DNA of 54,949 bases from Candidatus Woesearchaeota archaeon (GTDB lineage: Archaea > Nanobdellota > Nanobdellia > Woesearchaeales > UBA11576), in NCBI GenBank assembly GCA_018668595.1, contig JABJCP010000034.1:1-54949 (forward strand). Reading direction: 5' to 3'. A program made the translations under genes and the position numbers. Under the pieces are notes generated by a model, which was not told the origin of the DNA, made no database searches, and saw only the letters and a list, made by a program, of their open reading frames with translations. Numbering within the stretch: position 1 is the stretch's first letter; each line of letters opens with the position of its first letter. This document shows positions 6,766 to 16,424 of the stretch, one piece after another.

Positions 6766-8715
6766 TCACTTAGTCTTCATGACCCAAACTCCATCCCAGC
6801 CACGCACAGGAGGAGATCTTTTGAAAGATTTACAACGCTTTATGAACTCTTCTGATGCTTTGTCTCCTGAATCTGAGTTCTTGATCGCGTTTTTAAATTC
6901 GTTAATTGCTTTATCCCACTTTTTCTTCAGATAAAATTCAATCGCAGTTTCATAATGCTTAATTAAATCTAATTTTTTATTGGAAACTTCATTTGATCTT
7001 CCCGCAAGTTCATAAATAGTAACAGGTTTATTTTTACCTTTAACTTTAACAAGATCTAGTTTTCTTGTAATAAATTTAGTTTTTGATTTATCAATTTTCT
7101 TTTTTGTAAACTCACTAATAATTATATCGACTCCATACTGCTTAGTTAAACTTTCAAGTCTTGCGCCCAAATTAATACTATCTCCAATAGCAGTATAATC
7201 AAAACGATTATTAGACCCCATATTTCCAATAACTGCATGACCTGTGTTTAATCCAATTCCAATTTTAATTTCAGGAAAACCTCGTTTAGTCCAACCTTTT
7301 TGAAGCTCTGCCAATTTTTTCATCATATCAATACTCGTATTGCACGCCATAACTGCATGATCTGGTTGGTCAAGAGGTGCGCCCCAAAAAGCCATAACAG
7401 CATCACCAATAAACTTATCCACAACACCATCATGATTGAGAACAATATCAGTCATCTCAGTTAAATACTCATTGAGAACTTTAACAAGACGCGTTGCACC
7501 CAAATTCTCTGAAATAGTTGTAAAACCTCTAATATCTGAAAAGAAAACCGTGATTTCACGACGAGAACCACCCAATGCTAGCTTTTTTGGATCCTGCATT
7601 AATTCATTTACAACTTTATGAGAAACATATTTTGAAAATGCGTTCTTAAGTTCAATCTTTGCTCTTTTTTCTGTAAAATAAAAATAAATAGTCTCTGAAC
7701 CAAAGGTAACTAATATTGATACTGGGATGAAAACAAGATTTAATATCATACCATAATCAAATGCGTAAATTGTAAAAAATAAATAAGCAAGAATTAAAAT
7801 AAACGAAGTAACTGCTGCAACAGTAATACCTGCAAAAATAAAAACAAACGCAATAATTAATGAAACTGCAAGCATAGATAAAAACACACACCAAACAGGT
7901 TGCGCAGTTAAAAAATCTTTATTGATCATTGTTTGAATAGTATTTGCGTGAATTTCTACACCAGACATTGCCTTCCCATTAGAAGTTGGAACAAAATAAT
8001 CATCATGAAGATCAGGAGATGTTGCTCCGACGAGAACTAATTTATTTTTGAATTCTTCAGGAGTTATAGATCCTGAAATTACATCCTTAACAGAATATGA
8101 TTTAAATGAACCAGGCTCTCCCATAAAATTAATTAAAAAACGATAAGGATTTTCTTCTAATTGCTTATTCCAAAACTCTTCATAAACTACTTGTGCAAAA
8201 CTCTTATGATTTTTACTTAAATCTAAATTAACTGCACGAGTTGTTCCATCCCGATCAGTTAAAATATTAACATAACCTGTTTTTGCACTGCTTAATTCAT
8301 TGATTGGTTGAAGAAAGCGCTGGCCAATAATTTTATTATTTTCTTTAGAAAATGAAGTGAACTCCATTGGAAGAACTACATTTGATGAAATAATTGAATC
8401 TCTTAATAATTTATCTTGAGCAGGATCAGATGACTCAAAAAAAGAAACATCAACACCTATAACTTTAGACTGATTTAATTTATTTATAAGTTCTGCAAAA
8501 ACAGACCTATCCCACGGCCATCTGCCAATTTCTTGAATACTTGAATCATCAATTTCAACTAAAATTATAGCGTCGAGAGGAGTTTTTCCTCCATATAAAT
8601 TATCACTAATTTTAAGCTGAATATTAGAAAAAAGACCCACATAAAAAAAAGCAAATAAAATAATAGAACAAAATACTGAAATTAATACACATTTTTTTGG
8701 ATTTATTTTTTTCAT
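6766..8715 (-). CDS. CHASE2-domain class III adenylate/guanylate cyclase
   Basis: A membrane sensor-cyclase of 649 residues. After one membrane segment come an extracytoplasmic CHASE2 domain (about 35-270), three membrane segments (about 275-345) and a class III cyclase domain (about 385-560). Metal-binding aspartates are in FFSDIRGFTT (near 392) and GDAVMAFWG (near 437); the transition-state Asn and Arg are in NLGARLES (near 514). KFIGDAV with TAIGDS favours ATP over GTP as substrate. A TPR-like tail ends in WDGVWVM, common in bacterial members. It lies 29 bp after the FecR-domain gene on the same strand and is probably co-transcribed. Such cyclases are common in bacteria and rare in archaea, so transfer is likely. 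No cyclic-nucleotide receptor is visible in this window. Confidence 0.9.
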   Translation of the reverse strand: MKKINPKKCVLISVFCSIILFAFFYVGLFSNIQLKISDNLYGGKTPLDAIILVEIDDSSIQEIGRWPWDRSVFAELINKLNQSKVIGVDVSFFESSDPAQDKLLRDSIISSNVVLPMEFTSFSKENNKIIGQRFLQPINELSSAKTGYVNILTDRDGTTRAVNLDLSKNHKSFAQVVYEEFWNKQLEENPYRFLINFMGEPGSFKSYSVKDVISGSITPEEFKNKLVLVGATSPDLHDDYFVPTSNGKAMSGVEIHANTIQTMINKDFLTAQPVWCVFLSMLAVSLIIAFVFIFAGITVAAVTSFILILAYLFFTIYAFDYGMILNLVFIPVSILVTFGSETIYFYFTEKRAKIELKNAFSKYVSHKVVNELMQDPKKLALGGSRREITVFFSDIRGFTTISENLGATRLVKVLNEYLTEMTDIVLNHDGVVDKFIGDAVMAFWGAPLDQPDHAVMACNTSIDMMKKLAELQKGWTKRGFPEIKIGIGLNTGHAVIGNMGSNNRFDYTAIGDSINLGARLESLTKQYGVDIIISEFTKKKIDKSKTKFITRKLDLVKVKGKNKPVTIYELAGRSNEVSNKKLDLIKHYETAIEFYLKKKWDKAINEFKNAIKNSDSGDKASEEFIKRCKSFKRSPPVRGWDGVWVMKTK

Positions 8716-8744
8716 GTTTTTATATTAGATACAAATTACAAATT

Positions 8745-10226
8745 TTATTTTTTTAATAATAATTGAGTTGACTGTTGAGGCTCACTCATATTAATTGTTG
8801 CAACAGGAAAGGTAGGTACTTGAATTTTAGAAATAACCGAAGGATTTATTTGATTTAATGATGTTTCTGAATCAGACTCTTGATCTTGATTTGAATCTAC
8901 TAGTTGTGTTACGCGAGTTGGGCTAGATGATTCTGATTGTTGAGAATCTGTTTCTAATGGTTCACGATCAGATAAGTTTTGATCAGTAGATCCTGTATTG
9001 GAACTTCCCTTAGAACTAGAATTTGTTGCGTGTGTTGATGAACCTGATTCTTCAACTGAAGATGAATCTTCTGATTCATTCTGACTATCTGTTGATGATG
9101 ATTCAGATGATTCTGATGATTCTGATGATTCTGATGAGCTTGATGAATCTACAGAGTCTGGCGAAGCTGATGCTGATGTAGCTGAAGTTTTTTGTTGATT
9201 ATTACCATCTACTAATTCGTCTTGATTTGAAATTTCCTGTTGATCTATTATTTTTTGTTGTTCTAACTCCTTGTTTGTATCAGAATTTAATTCATCAGAT
9301 TTCAATGTGAATCTATCAGATAATTCCTTACTTGCAATTAACTCCTCTGTTAATCCAACCAACTCATTTCTAGAACCAGAATTAAGTCTAGCTATTTGAT
9401 CAATTTTAACTTCATCGGTAAAAGATTTTTCTAAATAACTTAGAAATGACTCTTCTGAAAGCTTATTAAGATTATCTGCATCCTCATTGGAAAATGAATT
9501 TTTTTTCAGAATTACTTCTCTTAATTTTTTAATAACTTTTATTTCCCGCTTAATATTTTTTATGATTCTAAGACGATCATTATCAGAAATAGGTCTTCGA
9601 ACAGCTTTAGATGGATAAATATTTAATTTCTCTTCTCCTTTTACGCGCATTACTTTCTCATTATGCTCTACATTAACAATACCTTCTGCAACAACAACTG
9701 AATTAAGCGTGACTTCAAATGACGTTCCTCTAACAGAAATGACAGTAGTTGGTGTTTGCACACTCATCCCATTAACTCCTAGAAGATTTGTAAATTTGTT
9801 CCAAGTAGTACCTGATTTTTGTTTTAATTTTAATTCAGACTTGGCAAGATCTGCAACTAAAATTTCTGTATTTGGATCTAGACTGACTATAACACTTTCA
9901 TAAAGAACAATTGATGCATAACCATTACTTCCTGTTTTTATTATGTCATTCATATTTAATTTCATTTCATCAACTGCATCAACAAAAACACTTCCTGAGT
10001 TAACTTCTACCAAACCTGATTCGACGTGGAGAAAAGCAACAATAGTATTATTTTGAGAATCTGCAAAATTTTTAATTACTGCAATAAATAAAACTACAAA
10101 CACTATTGCTAAGATTATTGAAACTGATTTTTTGTTTTTAAACATTTGAACAATAGATACATTAGAATTAACAGACTTAGAATTTTGTTTAACCTGTTTT
10201 TGTTTAGACTTCTTTTTTTTAGTCAA
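8745..10226 (-). CDS. FecR-domain membrane-anchored surface protein
   Basis: About 493 residues: a very basic N-terminus, one membrane segment (about residues 22-44), then an extracytoplasmic FecR-type domain with the typical VQTPTTVISVRGTSFEV stretch. A charged helical region follows, then a Ser/Glu/Asp low-complexity stalk (SSESSESSESS-type, encoded by GAT-TCT repeats around 9096-9150). I chose the TTG at 10226 because a perfect ribosome binding site, GGTGATC, sits three bases before it; the upstream GTG is part of that site. The gene precedes the CHASE2 cyclase, a pairing known in bacteria, and may feed an external signal to it (inference). Confidence 0.75.
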   Translation of the reverse strand: MTKKKKSKQKQVKQNSKSVNSNVSIVQMFKNKKSVSIILAIVFVVLFIAVIKNFADSQNNTIVAFLHVESGLVEVNSGSVFVDAVDEMKLNMNDIIKTGSNGYASIVLYESVIVSLDPNTEILVADLAKSELKLKQKSGTTWNKFTNLLGVNGMSVQTPTTVISVRGTSFEVTLNSVVVAEGIVNVEHNEKVMRVKGEEKLNIYPSKAVRRPISDNDRLRIIKNIKREIKVIKKLREVILKKNSFSNEDADNLNKLSEESFLSYLEKSFTDEVKIDQIARLNSGSRNELVGLTEELIASKELSDRFTLKSDELNSDTNKELEQQKIIDQQEISNQDELVDGNNQQKTSATSASASPDSVDSSSSSESSESSESSESSSTDSQNESEDSSSVEESGSSTHATNSSSKGSSNTGSTDQNLSDREPLETDSQQSESSSPTRVTQLVDSNQDQESDSETSLNQINPSVISKIQVPTFPVATINMSEPQQSTQLLLKK

Positions 10227-10313
10227 GAGGATCACCAAATTTAATTGAATTAGATATAATTAGTATTAATTAGTATTAGATTATATATTAATTATTAGAT
10301 ATATAAAGCTTTT

Positions 10314-10486
10314 GAGAAAAATGGCTAATATGAAATCCTCTATGTTCCTGAGCAAAAGCCTTGGAGTGATTGCGTAAGAACGCCCGATTCATGCAGGGCG
10401 TTCGTCGTTTTTGTTTTGGCCATAGGCCAAAATAATACTCCGCCTTTGCTCAGATTTTTAATGAGTTCATATTAGCCGAGAAAAAT
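10314..10486. mobile_element. MITE-like element with 9-bp target duplication
   Basis: A 155-bp element (10323-10477) bounded by perfect 12-bp terminal inverted repeats, GGCTAATATGAA and TTCATATTAGCC, and flanked by an exact 9-bp direct repeat GAGAAAAAT (10314-10322 and 10478-10486), the mark of a transposition event. It carries no reading frame. Inside are nested stems: TGAGCAAA/TTTGCTCA (10349-10356, 10445-10452), GGAGT/ACTCC (10363-10367, 10437-10441), GAACGCCC/GGGCGTTC (10378-10385, 10396-10403) and TTTTGGCC-ATA-GGCCAAAA (10414-10432). A TATA-like ATATAAAG at 10301-10308 could start a + strand RNA near its left end. It is more G+C-rich than its surroundings. The parent transposase is not in this window. 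Confidence 0.8.
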
Positions 10487-10531
10487 AATAAAAATAATAT
10501 GATTAGCTGAGTTGAATGAGCAAATGAGTTC

Positions 10532-11116
10532 TTAGAAAAAAGAATCTAAAGCTTTTCTTACCCCATTTTCTAGTTTAGATTTATTTTGATCTAAATGACG
10601 CGCATTTCCAAACTGTACAACTTTCGTTTTAATACCACAATACTCAAGAATATGAAATTTGATCATTTTTTTATGACGGTTACCCAGGAATAATTTTGCA
10701 AAAATTGTAGGCGATCCAGTAGTCATAAAAACCAAAGCGCGTTTTCCAGCTAGTAATTTTACAGGTATTCCTTTTTTACTGAACTTGAATGCAAAACCCG
10801 ACACAAATATTCTCTCAAAAAAACCTTTGAGAATTGAGGGCATTGAACCCCACCAAACAGGATAAATAAAGATGATTTTATCTGCTTTGCTTATACTTTT
10901 TTGAAACTTTTTGTTTTGTGATGATACAAAATTATTACCTGCACTGTAATGCTCTTCTGATTTTAAAACAGGATCATACTTTATTTTGTAAAGATCAATA
11001 AGTTCGTGCTTGATCTTTTTAGATTTAAGATATTTTTTTACGTTGTCGAGAATAAAACTGCAATGACCTTTTGTTTGCGGATGTGCGTAAATAATTAGAG
11101 TTGAATCAGATTTCAT
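10532..11116 (-). CDS. Flavodoxin-fold NAD(P)H:quinone oxidoreductase
   Basis: A 194-residue cytoplasmic FMN/FAD-dependent oxidoreductase of the NQO/MdaB/KefF family. The N-terminal IIYAHPQTKGHCSF binds the flavin phosphate, FIYPVWWGSMPSILKGFFE is the family signature, and GKRALVFMTTGSP forms the second flavin loop. Members transfer two electrons from NAD(P)H to quinones and protect against redox stress. TATAAATAA at 11139-11147 lies about 27 bp before the ATG (leaderless). Confidence 0.85.
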   Translation of the reverse strand: MKSDSTLIIYAHPQTKGHCSFILDNVKKYLKSKKIKHELIDLYKIKYDPVLKSEEHYSAGNNFVSSQNKKFQKSISKADKIIFIYPVWWGSMPSILKGFFERIFVSGFAFKFSKKGIPVKLLAGKRALVFMTTGSPTIFAKLFLGNRHKKMIKFHILEYCGIKTKVVQFGNARHLDQNKSKLENGVRKALDSFF

Positions 11117-11207
11117 AATAAGGATTAAATTATATTAGTATAAATAAGTTTTGGTTGTGGGTTAAATAACTAAGTTGTTAACTCTTTTTTCCCCTGAAAA
11201 CATCCCC

Positions 11208-11921
11208 TCATTTTGCAATCTTCCAAATTAAATCAAAATATTCTTTTTGTCCTTTAACAAATTCTTTGTTTTTTATTCGTATTGCAGCATAGGGGTTTTT
11301 CCAAATAAAAAAAATAACAGTGTTATCGTAAATCAAAGTTGTAAGGTCTGCAGATAAGGGTGCGTCTAGGTATTTGTACGATCCATTTGCTAGTTTTTTG
11401 AATTTTTCTTTTTTTGAAACAATGGCTGTTTCTTTTACATTGAATTCATCTAGTCTAATGACTCCTTGATCATTGAAATATTTTAAAATGTCTTCATATT
11501 TTTTCTTTATTCCAATCACGTAATAATTTTTTTTTGAACTAATAAGATCTCTTAGCACTGTTTTTAATCCATTTAATCCTTGAAATAATTCACAATTTAT
11601 TGGTTCGTCTGATAATTCAGTTATCGCATTTAATTTAGGAATTATGTTTTCTAAAGAAGTATATTTTTCTTTAAAATAAACGAGAAGTTGATCTGGTTTT
11701 AATACTGTGAAATGCTTAGCATTATTTATTAATTTGAAAGCAACAATTCCTTTTTGAGTCATTTTTTCCAGTAAATCATAAGTTGTAGTTCTGTCTATTT
11801 CTGTTTGCTTTGAAATTTGAAGAGCAGTTTGATTTTGTAGTTTAATGATGGTAAGATATATTTTAATTTCTCTTTGTTCAAAGCCTAATTCTTTTAATAC
11901 CACAATTATTTTATCTAACAT
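11208..11921 (-). CDS. TrmB-type transcriptional regulator
   Basis: About 237 residues with an N-terminal winged helix (residues 1-75: LGFEQREIKIYLTIIKLQ, then ALQISKQTEIDRTTTYDLLEK) and a C-terminal ligand-sensing region of the TrmB type with a degenerate PLD-like fold (YVIGIKKKYEDIL). I took the ATG at 11921 because a TATA box (TTTATAAA, about 11945-11952) lies about 27 bp upstream and the helix-turn-helix begins there; a longer frame upstream overlaps the divergent gene. The palindrome at 11953-11971 next to its TATA box is a likely autoregulatory operator. The effector is unknown. Confidence 0.82.
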   Translation of the reverse strand: MLDKIIVVLKELGFEQREIKIYLTIIKLQNQTALQISKQTEIDRTTTYDLLEKMTQKGIVAFKLINNAKHFTVLKPDQLLVYFKEKYTSLENIIPKLNAITELSDEPINCELFQGLNGLKTVLRDLISSKKNYYVIGIKKKYEDILKYFNDQGVIRLDEFNVKETAIVSKKEKFKKLANGSYKYLDAPLSADLTTLIYDNTVIFFIWKNPYAAIRIKNKEFVKGQKEYFDLIWKIAK

Positions 11922-11952
11922 AGCGAATAAAAATGAGTTGTTTTTTATAAAG

Positions 11953-11971
11953 GTTGTGGATTTTCCACAAC
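11953..11971. promoter_or_regulatory. Palindromic operator between divergent TATA boxes
   Basis: GTTGTGGA-TTT-TCCACAAC is a perfect 8-bp inverted repeat with a 3-bp centre. It lies exactly between the TATA box of the TrmB-type regulator (about 11945-11952) and that of the divergent gene (TTTATAT, 11977-11983). Both genes appear leaderless, with about 27 bp from TATA to ATG. A dimeric regulator bound here would block both promoters; the neighbouring TrmB protein is the obvious candidate. Confidence 0.65.
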
Positions 11972-12006
11972 ACGCATTTATATTCAAGTATGATTTAATT
12001 GTTTGT

Positions 12007-13095
12007 ATGTCTAACAAAAAATTTGACGAATTACTTAATAAACATTTTGAATGCAAATCCCCTGTAGAGCGGAAAGGCAAATATAAACCTAAAAAAATAG
12101 GCGTCATATTTGATGAACATCACAATAAAATTTCAGTTAAAAAAAAGAAATACCGAGAAACACCAAAAGGATATCCTTTGAACAGACCCAAAGTATTGGA
12201 CGTTATTAATGTAATTCAATCGATCAAGGGCATAACTAACTTAAATGTTTTTTCTACATTTAGAGAACTTTATGTCAATCAAAAGTTTAGAAGTCTTGGC
12301 TGGACAGCTGAAGCAGAAGAATACGAATTTGTGAGTGCAGATATCCAACAATTACCTCATTTAGCAATGGAAGCAACTTATGACAACAAGAAATTTTGGA
12401 AAATGTTTAATGAACGAGCACTAGAAAATATTGTTGCATCTATTGAATTTACACGACACCTTGAAATCACAAATATTGATTATAAACCATTAAGCTTTTT
12501 TGAATTGAACGGATTAACTAAAGGTTATGCTCCTGCATTATTTAATTTAAATAAAGTAGCGCAGACGTTTCCAAAATGCGATAAGTTCATATTCCCGTTT
12601 GATATGGGAATTTTAACACACTCTTTGCAAGACAAATATTTCGGAAGATGCGATCTACGTGATCATGATTTCTCAAAACTAATTCATTTTTCCGATAATC
12701 CTAGTTATGTAATATATTTTGACATTTTTAATCTCGACTGGGAGTATGCAAAATTTGAAAAAGACAGACATTTAGTAGAACCACATGTTTCACTTTATAT
12801 AAAATTAGACAACTGCCAAAATGGATATACTGCACCTGATGTTTATGCTAAACAAGCAGTCAAATTAATTAAAGAAACTGAAGAAATGTGGGCGAAAATA
12901 GAATCATATTCAGGATTATTAGAGTATAAATCATCCACTGCAAAAATTGAAGTTAATCTGAACAAATCGACAGAAGAATTAAGTCAAGAAATTTCTAACA
13001 AGAGAATAGAGCTCGAACAAAAAATAAGAAAGATTGAATCTGAAATTGGAGATGAGATGGTAAATTATTATAGACGAAAACGTTTTATGAAATAA
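12007..13095 (+). CDS. Hypothetical protein with C-terminal coiled coil
   Basis: A 362-residue soluble protein, likely controlled by the divergent TrmB-type regulator. The first 30 residues hold an HFECKSP segment; the middle (about 60-300) is a mixed alpha/beta globular region with several cysteines and aromatic motifs (FDEHHN, FPFDMGILTHS, YFGRCDLRDHDF). The last 55 residues form a charged coiled coil ending in a basic tail RRKRFMK. The ATG at 12007 lies 27 bp after TTTATAT, so it is read as leaderless. I recognise no family or catalytic motif. Confidence 0.65.
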   Translation: MSNKKFDELLNKHFECKSPVERKGKYKPKKIGVIFDEHHNKISVKKKKYRETPKGYPLNRPKVLDVINVIQSIKGITNLNVFSTFRELYVNQKFRSLGWTAEAEEYEFVSADIQQLPHLAMEATYDNKKFWKMFNERALENIVASIEFTRHLEITNIDYKPLSFFELNGLTKGYAPALFNLNKVAQTFPKCDKFIFPFDMGILTHSLQDKYFGRCDLRDHDFSKLIHFSDNPSYVIYFDIFNLDWEYAKFEKDRHLVEPHVSLYIKLDNCQNGYTAPDVYAKQAVKLIKETEEMWAKIESYSGLLEYKSSTAKIEVNLNKSTEELSQEISNKRIELEQKIRKIESEIGDEMVNYYRRKRFMK

Positions 13096-13139
13096 CTATT
13101 TATTCTATAATTAATTTATTATATTACTTAATTAAATAA

Positions 13140-14018
13140 TTAATTTATTTCTCCACCTAAACTTATGACTTTTGTTGTTAGAGGAATGTTTTTACCAGAT
13201 GCTGTTATTGCATCTTCCACTGCAGACTTCAGACCATAACAACAAGGAACTTCCATAATTGCAACAGTTATGCTTTTTATGTTATTATGTTTGAATATTT
13301 CTGTTAATTTCTCATCGTAACTTTCTAAATCATCAAGTTTAGGACAACCAATCACTACAGATTTTCCTTGCAATAATTCTGAATGAAAATTAGGATAGGC
13401 AAAACCAACACAATCTGCTGCAATAAGTAGATCCGACTCTTCAAAAAATGGTGCTTGAACAGGAAGAAGTCTGAGTTGAATAGGCCACTGTTGTAATTCA
13501 GAAGATTGTTTTGTTGATTGTGTTGATGAATTAACTTGCGCTTCATCATCACACTTGTTTAACTCATTATTGTAATTTTCTGAATCTTCCTTTTTCAAAG
13601 ATCTCATCATAGTACCTGGACAACCACAAGGTAGAGGTGCAGGTGCAGATTTACTTTCTTCTTCTAAAGGATTAGGAATATTATTTTCTTCTAAAAACTC
13701 AATTGCTTGTTTAAGAAATTTCATTTCCCCATGATCTTTAAGATGTTCTAAATGAGCTCGAATAGTATTTGGACCTTGTTTAATTATATTTTCCATAACT
13801 TTATTTTCATCATAAGGCTGCGCTTCACGTTCTTCTGTTTCGATTGCACCTTGCGGACAATGACCTAAGCACGCACCAAGACCATCACAAAAAAGATCGC
13901 TAATTAATCTTACTTTACCGTCGATGATTTGAAGTGCACCTTCAGGACACTCAGGAATGCATAAACCACAACCATTACATAAATCTTCATTAATTTTTAT
14001 AATTTTTCGTTTAACCAT
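13140..14018 (-). CDS. Dicluster 4Fe-4S ferredoxin-domain protein
   Basis: A 292-residue protein. Residues 8-60 form a two-cluster ferredoxin domain: CNGCGLCIPECPEG and a second set CDGLGACLGHCPQG with wider spacing, typical of one stand-alone ferredoxin family. A linker with CGCPGT follows, and then a conserved C-terminal domain (about 180-292) containing DCVGFAYPNFH, GCPKLDD and EVPCCYG, whose cysteines may hold another metal centre. It probably shuttles electrons in the cytoplasm. TTTAAAA at 14044-14050 is about 28 bp before the ATG. It begins a metal/redox block running to 19101. Confidence 0.8.
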   Translation of the reverse strand: MVKRKIIKINEDLCNGCGLCIPECPEGALQIIDGKVRLISDLFCDGLGACLGHCPQGAIETEEREAQPYDENKVMENIIKQGPNTIRAHLEHLKDHGEMKFLKQAIEFLEENNIPNPLEEESKSAPAPLPCGCPGTMMRSLKKEDSENYNNELNKCDDEAQVNSSTQSTKQSSELQQWPIQLRLLPVQAPFFEESDLLIAADCVGFAYPNFHSELLQGKSVVIGCPKLDDLESYDEKLTEIFKHNNIKSITVAIMEVPCCYGLKSAVEDAITASGKNIPLTTKVISLGGEIN

Positions 14019-14105
14019 GCAATCATTTTTTAGAAAAAATCTATTTAAAACTATTTGTTTGAAATATAAGTAGAATTGAAGAAGAAAAAGAAAAATTTAA
14101 AAGGA

Positions 14106-16313
14106 CTATAAGCGCTTGTGCTTTAGAAGCAAAGAATTCGAAACAACACTAACACTACTAAGAGCCATTGCAGCACCTGCAATCATAGGTGAAAGAAGAA
14201 CTCCTGTAAATGGATAAAGTAAACCTGCAGCAATAGGAATTCCCATTATGTTATAAAAAAGAGCCCAAAACATATTCTGCCTAATTTTTTGCATTGTTAA
14301 TCTGCTAAGTTTAATTGATCTTGGAACATCGACCAAATCATTTCTCATCAAAACAATATTTCCAGTCTCCATTGCAACATCAGTTCCAGAACCCATCGCA
14401 ATACCAATATCTGCTTGTGCAAGAGCTGGCGCATCATTAATACCGTCGCCAACCATTGCAACTTTATTCTTTTTTCCTTTTTGAAGAAGCTTAACATAAT
14501 TTGCTTTATCTTTAGGCATAACTTCTGCAAAAACATGATAAATTCCTGCTTGACGAGCAATTGCATCGGCAGTACGCTTATTATCTCCTGTAATCATATA
14601 AACTTTAACACCTAACTTTTTTAATTTATGAACTGCAATTCTCGACGTTGATTTTATTGGATCTGCAACAGCAATCAAACCTAAAACTTTAGACCTGTTA
14701 AATAAAACCATAACTGTTTTTCCTTGCTTTTCAAGATCAGACATCTCCACTCTTACATCAGATATACTTAACTTGTACTCCTGAACTAATTTTTGATTCC
14801 CTAAAAAATATTGTGTATTTTTTATTTTTGCAATAATTCCTTTACCAGGAACTGCTTTGAAATTTTTTGGAGTGGATAGTTTTAATTTTTTTGATTTTGC
14901 ACTAGACAAAATAGCTCCAGCAAGAGGATGCTCAGAAGATTTTTCCAAAGAAGCTGCAATTTCTAAAACAGAATTTTTTGATTTTACACCAACTGTAATA
15001 ACTTCAGTTACTTCAGGTTTTCCTTTAGTAATTGTACCTGTTTTATCAAAGATGACATATTTTAATTTATGTGCTGTTTCTAAAGCATCACCACCCTTAA
15101 TTAAAATTCCACTCTTAGCACCTTTACCTGTTCCAACCATGATTGCCGTCGGAGTAGCAAGACCTAAAGCACAAGGACACGCAACAACTAAAACAGAAAC
15201 TGCAGCAATTAATGCAAATGAAATTGATTTTTCAAAAACCATAAACCAAGTAAAAAATATCATTATTGCAATTATGATTACAACAGGAACAAAATAACTA
15301 GAAACAACATCTGCAAAACGTTGAATAGGTGCTTTTTTACCTTGCGCATCTTCAATAAGTTTAATTATACTTGCAAGAGTTGTGTTTGCACCAACTTTTG
15401 TTGCCTTAAATCTGAATGATCCATGTTTATTGACTGTACCGCCAATAACATTATCATTTTTCTTTTTTTCTACAGGAATGCTTTCACCCGTAATCATACT
15501 TTCGTCAATAGATGAAGACCCTTGAGTTATAATTCCGTCAACAGGAGTTTTTTCTCCAGGTTTAACAATAATAATATCTCCTTTGATTAAAAAGTCCACA
15601 TCGATCTTTACTTCTTTATTGTTGCGAATAACTAATGCTTTTTTTGGTGCGAGATTCATAAGTTTTTTAATTGCATCAGAAGTTTTTCCTTTTGCAACTG
15701 CTTCTAAATATTTACCCATAATAACTAAGGTTATTAGAACAGCAGAGGTTTCAAAATATTGTCCGAGTTCTGGTTGAAAAATAACTGCATAAACACTGAA
15801 AAAATAAGCAGCACTAGTACCTAATGCTATTAACGAATCCATGTTTGCAGATTTATTTTTTAATGCAGTCCACGCACCTTTATAAAACTCAGCACCGACG
15901 ACAAACTGAACAGGAGACGCTAAAATCCATAAAATATAAGATTCATAAGGAATATGAATTTTAAGCCACATAAAAACCATTCCAATAATAAATGCCGGAA
16001 TTGCAAAAGCAAGACTTACAAAGAATTTAAATTTAAGATCTTTAAGTTCTTTTTTTTGTATCTTTGCAGATTCATTATTTGAATTAACACCATCCAGAAT
16101 AGATGCGCCGTAACCTGCAGACTTTATTATGTCAACTACCTGGGTTGTAGATATTTTTGATTCGTCAAAACTAACTAATGCTTTTGCAGTGGAAAAATTA
16201 ACATTAGATTCTACCACTCCTGCAGATTTAGATAACTGTTTATTAAGTATTGCAGCGCAACTAGAACAGTGCATTCCTGAAACTAGTATGTTTATTTTTT
16301 CGGATTTATTCAT
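14106..16313 (-). CDS. copA: Copper-translocating P1B-type ATPase
   Basis: A membrane pump of about 735 residues that drives Cu(I) out of the cell. It has an N-terminal heavy-metal-associated domain with GMHCSSC (residues 13-19), eight membrane helices, the intramembrane metal site VACPCALGL (near 374), the phosphorylation site [10 protein letters not shown] (near 420), an HP motif in SSEHPLAG and the hinge GDGINDAP (near 619). The final helices carry the N/Y and M-x-x-S-S residues of copper pumps. The ATG at 16313 is preferred over an upstream TTG; A/T-rich TATA-like sequence lies about 27 bp upstream. It sits among thiol/metal proteins. Confidence 0.93.
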   Translation of the reverse strand: MNKSEKINILVSGMHCSSCAAILNKQLSKSAGVVESNVNFSTAKALVSFDESKISTTQVVDIIKSAGYGASILDGVNSNNESAKIQKKELKDLKFKFFVSLAFAIPAFIIGMVFMWLKIHIPYESYILWILASPVQFVVGAEFYKGAWTALKNKSANMDSLIALGTSAAYFFSVYAVIFQPELGQYFETSAVLITLVIMGKYLEAVAKGKTSDAIKKLMNLAPKKALVIRNNKEVKIDVDFLIKGDIIIVKPGEKTPVDGIITQGSSSIDESMITGESIPVEKKKNDNVIGGTVNKHGSFRFKATKVGANTTLASIIKLIEDAQGKKAPIQRFADVVSSYFVPVVIIIAIMIFFTWFMVFEKSISFALIAAVSVLVVACPCALGLATPTAIMVGTGKGAKSGILIKGGDALETAHKLKYVIFDKTGTITKGKPEVTEVITVGVKSKNSVLEIAASLEKSSEHPLAGAILSSAKSKKLKLSTPKNFKAVPGKGIIAKIKNTQYFLGNQKLVQEYKLSISDVRVEMSDLEKQGKTVMVLFNRSKVLGLIAVADPIKSTSRIAVHKLKKLGVKVYMITGDNKRTADAIARQAGIYHVFAEVMPKDKANYVKLLQKGKKNKVAMVGDGINDAPALAQADIGIAMGSGTDVAMETGNIVLMRNDLVDVPRSIKLSRLTMQKIRQNMFWALFYNIMGIPIAAGLLYPFTGVLLSPMIAGAAMALSSVSVVSNSLLLKHKRL

Positions 16314-16424
16314 TTTCAAAACTGACTTAAATTTAATTAATTAATTTAAAAATAGTCTAAAAAGAGTTAAAAAAGAGTTAAAAAAAAGAAAAATTAAATT
16401 TAAAAAAAATTAAATAATTAAAAA

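Noticed and set aside
11845-12006. N-terminal extension of the 362-residue protein at 12007
   Set aside because: It would be antisense to the regulator's coding region and cross the operator; TATA spacing supports ATG at 12007.
11922-12107. N-terminal extension of the TrmB-type regulator
   Set aside because: It would overlap the divergent gene's coding start and the promoter; the helix-turn-helix begins at the ATG at 11921, 27 bp from a TATA box.
14857-15297. Forward-strand frame inside the copper ATPase gene
   Set aside because: Antisense shadow of copA with no ribosome binding site or recognisable protein features.
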